Below are positions 5,606 to 7,482 of a stretch of DNA of 7,482 nucleotides, one piece after another. The stretch spans positions 1 to 7,482 of the forward strand of contig NZLV01000212.1 in the NCBI GenBank assembly GCA_002694345.1, given 5' to 3'. The notes beneath the pieces are model-generated. The model was not told the origin of the DNA and ran no database searches. It saw nothing but the letters and a program-made list of their open reading frames with translations. Origin of the DNA: Maricaulis sp. (lineage in GTDB: Bacteria > Pseudomonadota > Alphaproteobacteria > Caulobacterales > Maricaulaceae). Positions within the stretch are counted from its first letter, which is position 1, and every line of letters begins with the position of its first letter. A program made the position numbers and the translations under genes.

Positions 5606-6928
5606 TCAGCCCGTCCTCGCCCCGCGGAAGAGGGATTCACTGATCGGCTCGAACAGATAGTCCAGCGTGGTCCGGCTGGTTCCGGAGAAGATGAAGACCT
5701 CGACCGGCATGCCGGGGATGACGTCCAGGTCGCCCAGCCGCTCGGCTTCCTCGACCGGGATGAGAACCCGCACCTCGTAATAGGACGCTCCCGTCACGGG
5801 ATCGGTCTTCAGGTCCGCGGACACCGAAACGACCTCACCGTCCAGGCGCGGTGTCATCCAACTCTTGTAGGCTGTCAGGCGCGTGCGCACGGCCTGGCCT
5901 TCATAGACAGATGCCCGGTCCGCCGGCTGGATACGCACCGAGGCCGTCATCTGACCGGCATCCGGCACAATCTCCAGAATGGCTTCGCCGGGACGGACGA
6001 CACCGCCGCGCGTCGCAAAATTCAGGTTCAAAACCTCACCCGATTGAGGGGCATGGATCACCGAACGGTTGAGGACGTCCTGGGCCGTGCCCAGCCGTTC
6101 CTCGGCCTGCCCCAGTCGGGTTCGAACCTCAAGCTGGTCAGCGGACACCTGCCGCAGGAAGGCGGCACGGGTCTGGTCGATCTGTCCGTCCAGATCCTGT
6201 TCCAGGGTCGCGGCGTCCTGGGCTTCGGTCCGCAAGCGACCGATATCAGCCTCAAGCGACGCGACTTCACGCTCCAGCGCCCGCAATTCGTCCAGCCGCG
6301 CCATCTGGCGCTCATAGCGCTCATTGAGCAGGGCCAACTGGTCCTGCGCGGCGTCCAGGGCACGCCGCGTCACCGTGATCTGCTGGGCCCGCAAGGTCTG
6401 CGAAGACCGGGCACCATCACGCCGTGCGGTCAGAACCGCAATATCCGCCTGGAAGGCCTGGCGTTGCTGCTCGAACAGATCCCGCTGGCGGTTGATGATC
6501 TCGTCGCGCTCAACAGCGGTCAGGTCAAACGCATCCAGCACCGCGAAATCCGGCTGGTCCGAATTGCTGCGCAGGGCATCCAGCCGCTGGATTGAGGCCG
6601 TGAGGGCGGCAATCTCCAGCAGGACCTCGTTGCGCGCCGCCTGGGAGGCCGTTTCCTGCAGGGTCAGAAGCGGCTGGCCCGCTTCGACATGATCGCCATC
6701 CCGAACCAGCAATTCCTCGATAATCCCGCCCTCGAGATGCTGGACGACCTGCCGGTCATTCTCCACGACGATCTGCCCGGATGCCGGCACACCTTCTGCC
6801 AGCGGCGCAAGCCCGGCCCAGGCCAAAAATCCGCCCAGCCCGAGAAGACAGACCAGAGCAGCATTGCGCACCGTCTTGTCGCTCAGCGGGTTGGCCGGTG
6901 CCTGATCGATCGGAAGGGCGGCCGTCAT
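5606..6928 (-). CDS. HlyD/PrtE-family membrane fusion protein (type I secretion periplasmic adaptor)
   Basis: Periplasmic adaptor joining the inner-membrane ABC transporter to the TolC-type channel. The protein has 440 residues, normal for the PrtE/AprE group. Order seen: short cytoplasmic N-terminus (1-20), one membrane helix about 22-41, first half of the lipoyl-like domain with HLEGGIIEELLVRDGDHV (64-81), a long coiled coil about 95-285 rich in Gln, Glu, Arg and Leu, second lipoyl half from VIHAPQSGEVLNL (290-302), a beta-barrel region, and the family's C-terminal signature IPGMPVEVFI (404-413) followed by SRTTLDYLFEPI. The start ATG at 6928 overlaps the ABC gene stop by four bases (ATGA), and the stop at 5606 is one base from the channel ATG. 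Both point to one operon with coupled translation. Family and role are secure. Confidence 0.96.
   Translation of the reverse strand: MTAALPIDQAPANPLSDKTVRNAALVCLLGLGGFLAWAGLAPLAEGVPASGQIVVENDRQVVQHLEGGIIEELLVRDGDHVEAGQPLLTLQETASQAARNEVLLEIAALTASIQRLDALRSNSDQPDFAVLDAFDLTAVERDEIINRQRDLFEQQRQAFQADIAVLTARRDGARSSQTLRAQQITVTRRALDAAQDQLALLNERYERQMARLDELRALEREVASLEADIGRLRTEAQDAATLEQDLDGQIDQTRAAFLRQVSADQLEVRTRLGQAEERLGTAQDVLNRSVIHAPQSGEVLNLNFATRGGVVRPGEAILEIVPDAGQMTASVRIQPADRASVYEGQAVRTRLTAYKSWMTPRLDGEVVSVSADLKTDPVTGASYYEVRVLIPVEEAERLGDLDVIPGMPVEVFIFSGTSRTTLDYLFEPISESLFRGARTG
5614..5618 (-). promoter_or_regulatory. Ribosome binding site deciding the channel gene start
   Basis: GAGGA on the minus strand lies nine bases before ATG 5604, inside the end of the fusion-protein gene. 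The alternative upstream GTG at 5640 has no comparable site. The stop of the previous gene and this ATG are one base apart (TGAGATG), so translational coupling is likely. Confidence 0.65.
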
Positions 6929-7482
6929 GCTGCCGGCCCTTTGCCGGCAGGCGCGGCAACGCCCGGCCCCGTCGCCAGTTTGATGAACTGATCCGAGGGC
7001 GCCGCCATCACTTCGCCATTGCGGACAAGCAGGACCGATGTGGCCTTCTCGATCACACGGCGATCATGCGTGGCCGCCAGAATGATGCATCCGTCTTCCG
7101 CGGCCTGAGTCAGCGCGCTCACCAGACGAGGCGCCGCCGCCGAATCCAGATTGGCCGTCGGTTCATCCAGCAGGAGCAGGACCGGATTGCCGAACAGGGC
7201 ACGGGCCAGACCTACCAGCTGACGCTGACCGGCGGACAGATGGACACCGCCAAGGCCGACCCGGGTGTCATAACCGTCCGGCAGGGACAGGATCACATCA
7301 TGCGCCCCGGCGCGCTTGGCCGCGGCCACGATCTCTTCAGAACTGGCAGTTTCGAGCCGGGCAATGTTCTCGGCAATGCTGGCCGGCAAAAGTTCGACAT
7401 CTTGCGGAACATAGCCGACATAACGTCCGCGATCCGCGGCGGCCCATTCATGCAGATTGCGCCCCCCCAGAGACACCTGACC
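6925..7482 (-). CDS. Type I secretion ABC transporter, ATPase part (5' end outside window)
   Basis: C-terminal 185 residues of an ABC permease/ATPase that powers cargo export from the cytoplasm; the membrane domain and Walker A lie beyond the right edge. Seen in order: Q-loop in GYVPQDVELL, family motif IAENIARL, ABC signature as HLSAGQRQLVGLARAL, Walker B and D-loop in VLLLLDEPTANLDS, and the H-loop histidine in LAATHDRR. The signature has LSAGQ in place of the usual LSGGQ, a tolerated change. The PQDVEL and IAENIAR motifs are typical of the PrtD/AprD group that exports serralysin-type RTX proteins. The frame runs off the edge as GQVSLGGRNL, so an apparent GTG at 7476 is not the start. The tail after LATGPGV is Ala/Pro/Gly-rich and non-conserved. 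The TGA stop overlaps the fusion-protein ATG. Confidence 0.95.
   Translation of the reverse strand, partial: GQVSLGGRNLHEWAAADRGRYVGYVPQDVELLPASIAENIARLETASSEEIVAAAKRAGAHDVILSLPDGYDTRVGLGGVHLSAGQRQLVGLARALFGNPVLLLLDEPTANLDSAAAPRLVSALTQAAEDGCIILAATHDRRVIEKATSVLLVRNGEVMAAPSDQFIKLATGPGVAAPAGKGPAA
6930..6950 (-). promoter_or_regulatory. Stem-loop carrying the Shine-Dalgarno-like site of the fusion-protein gene
   Basis: A perfect 7-bp inverted repeat (ctgccgg at 6930-6936, ccggcag at 6944-6950) encloses a 7-base loop that on the minus strand reads CAAAGGG. It ends one base before the ATG at 6928. The AAAGGG is the only ribosome-binding-like run near this start. It also encodes the last residues of the ABC protein (PAGKGPAA). 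It could tune or couple translation, but in GC-rich coding DNA it may be chance. Confidence 0.4.

Noticed and set aside
5605..5640. GTG at 5640 as start of the channel gene, adding 12 residues.
   Set aside because: It lacks a ribosome binding site and puts a charged extension before the signal peptide; ATG 5604 has both a site and correct signal peptide form.
6044..6595. Plus-strand open frame of 183 codons.
   Set aside because: Codon-register mirror of the coiled-coil part of the fusion-protein gene.

Overview
The window is GC-rich and every gene I can support is on the minus strand. It reads as one type I secretion (T1SS) locus. In transcription order (right to left) it holds the end of an ABC transporter ATPase (6925-7482, cut by the right edge), an HlyD/PrtE-type membrane fusion protein (5606-6928), a TolC-type outer-membrane channel (4297-5604), and a very large secreted protein that fills the left half (4169 down to base 1, cut by the left edge). 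The base composition, the PrtD/PrtE-style transporter and the serralysin-family cargo suggest an alphaproteobacterium, perhaps a marine Maricaulis/Hyphomonas-type organism. That placement is inference from gene style only; there is no rRNA or marker gene here.

The cargo protein has at least 1389 residues. In order I read: a Sec-like N-terminal hydrophobic segment (1-36), a short beta-rich prefix (about 55-95), a glycine-rich linker with AAAG motifs (103-150), six tandem cadherin-like domains (152-762), a PPC domain (about 766-878), a serralysin-type (M10B) metalloprotease domain with HEIGHALGLGH at 1002-1012 and Met-turn VMSYFS around M1038, a serralysin C-terminal domain with about five RTX nonapeptides (1159-1206), and an acidic tail of more than 140 residues that leaves the window. 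I read no cysteine in it, as is usual for RTX proteins.

The genes fit a single job. The ABC ATPase, fusion protein and outer-membrane channel would form an inner-to-outer membrane conduit, and the RTX protease-adhesin is the obvious substrate. The three transporter genes are packed tightly (ATGA overlap, then a 1-base gap). The cargo gene is separated from them by 127 bases carrying a run of perfect stem-loops and its own good ribosome binding site, which suggests separate control of cargo dose. The long plus-strand open frames (for example 1041-4199) are mirror images of these genes and are rejected. There is no stretch over 300 bases without a gene.
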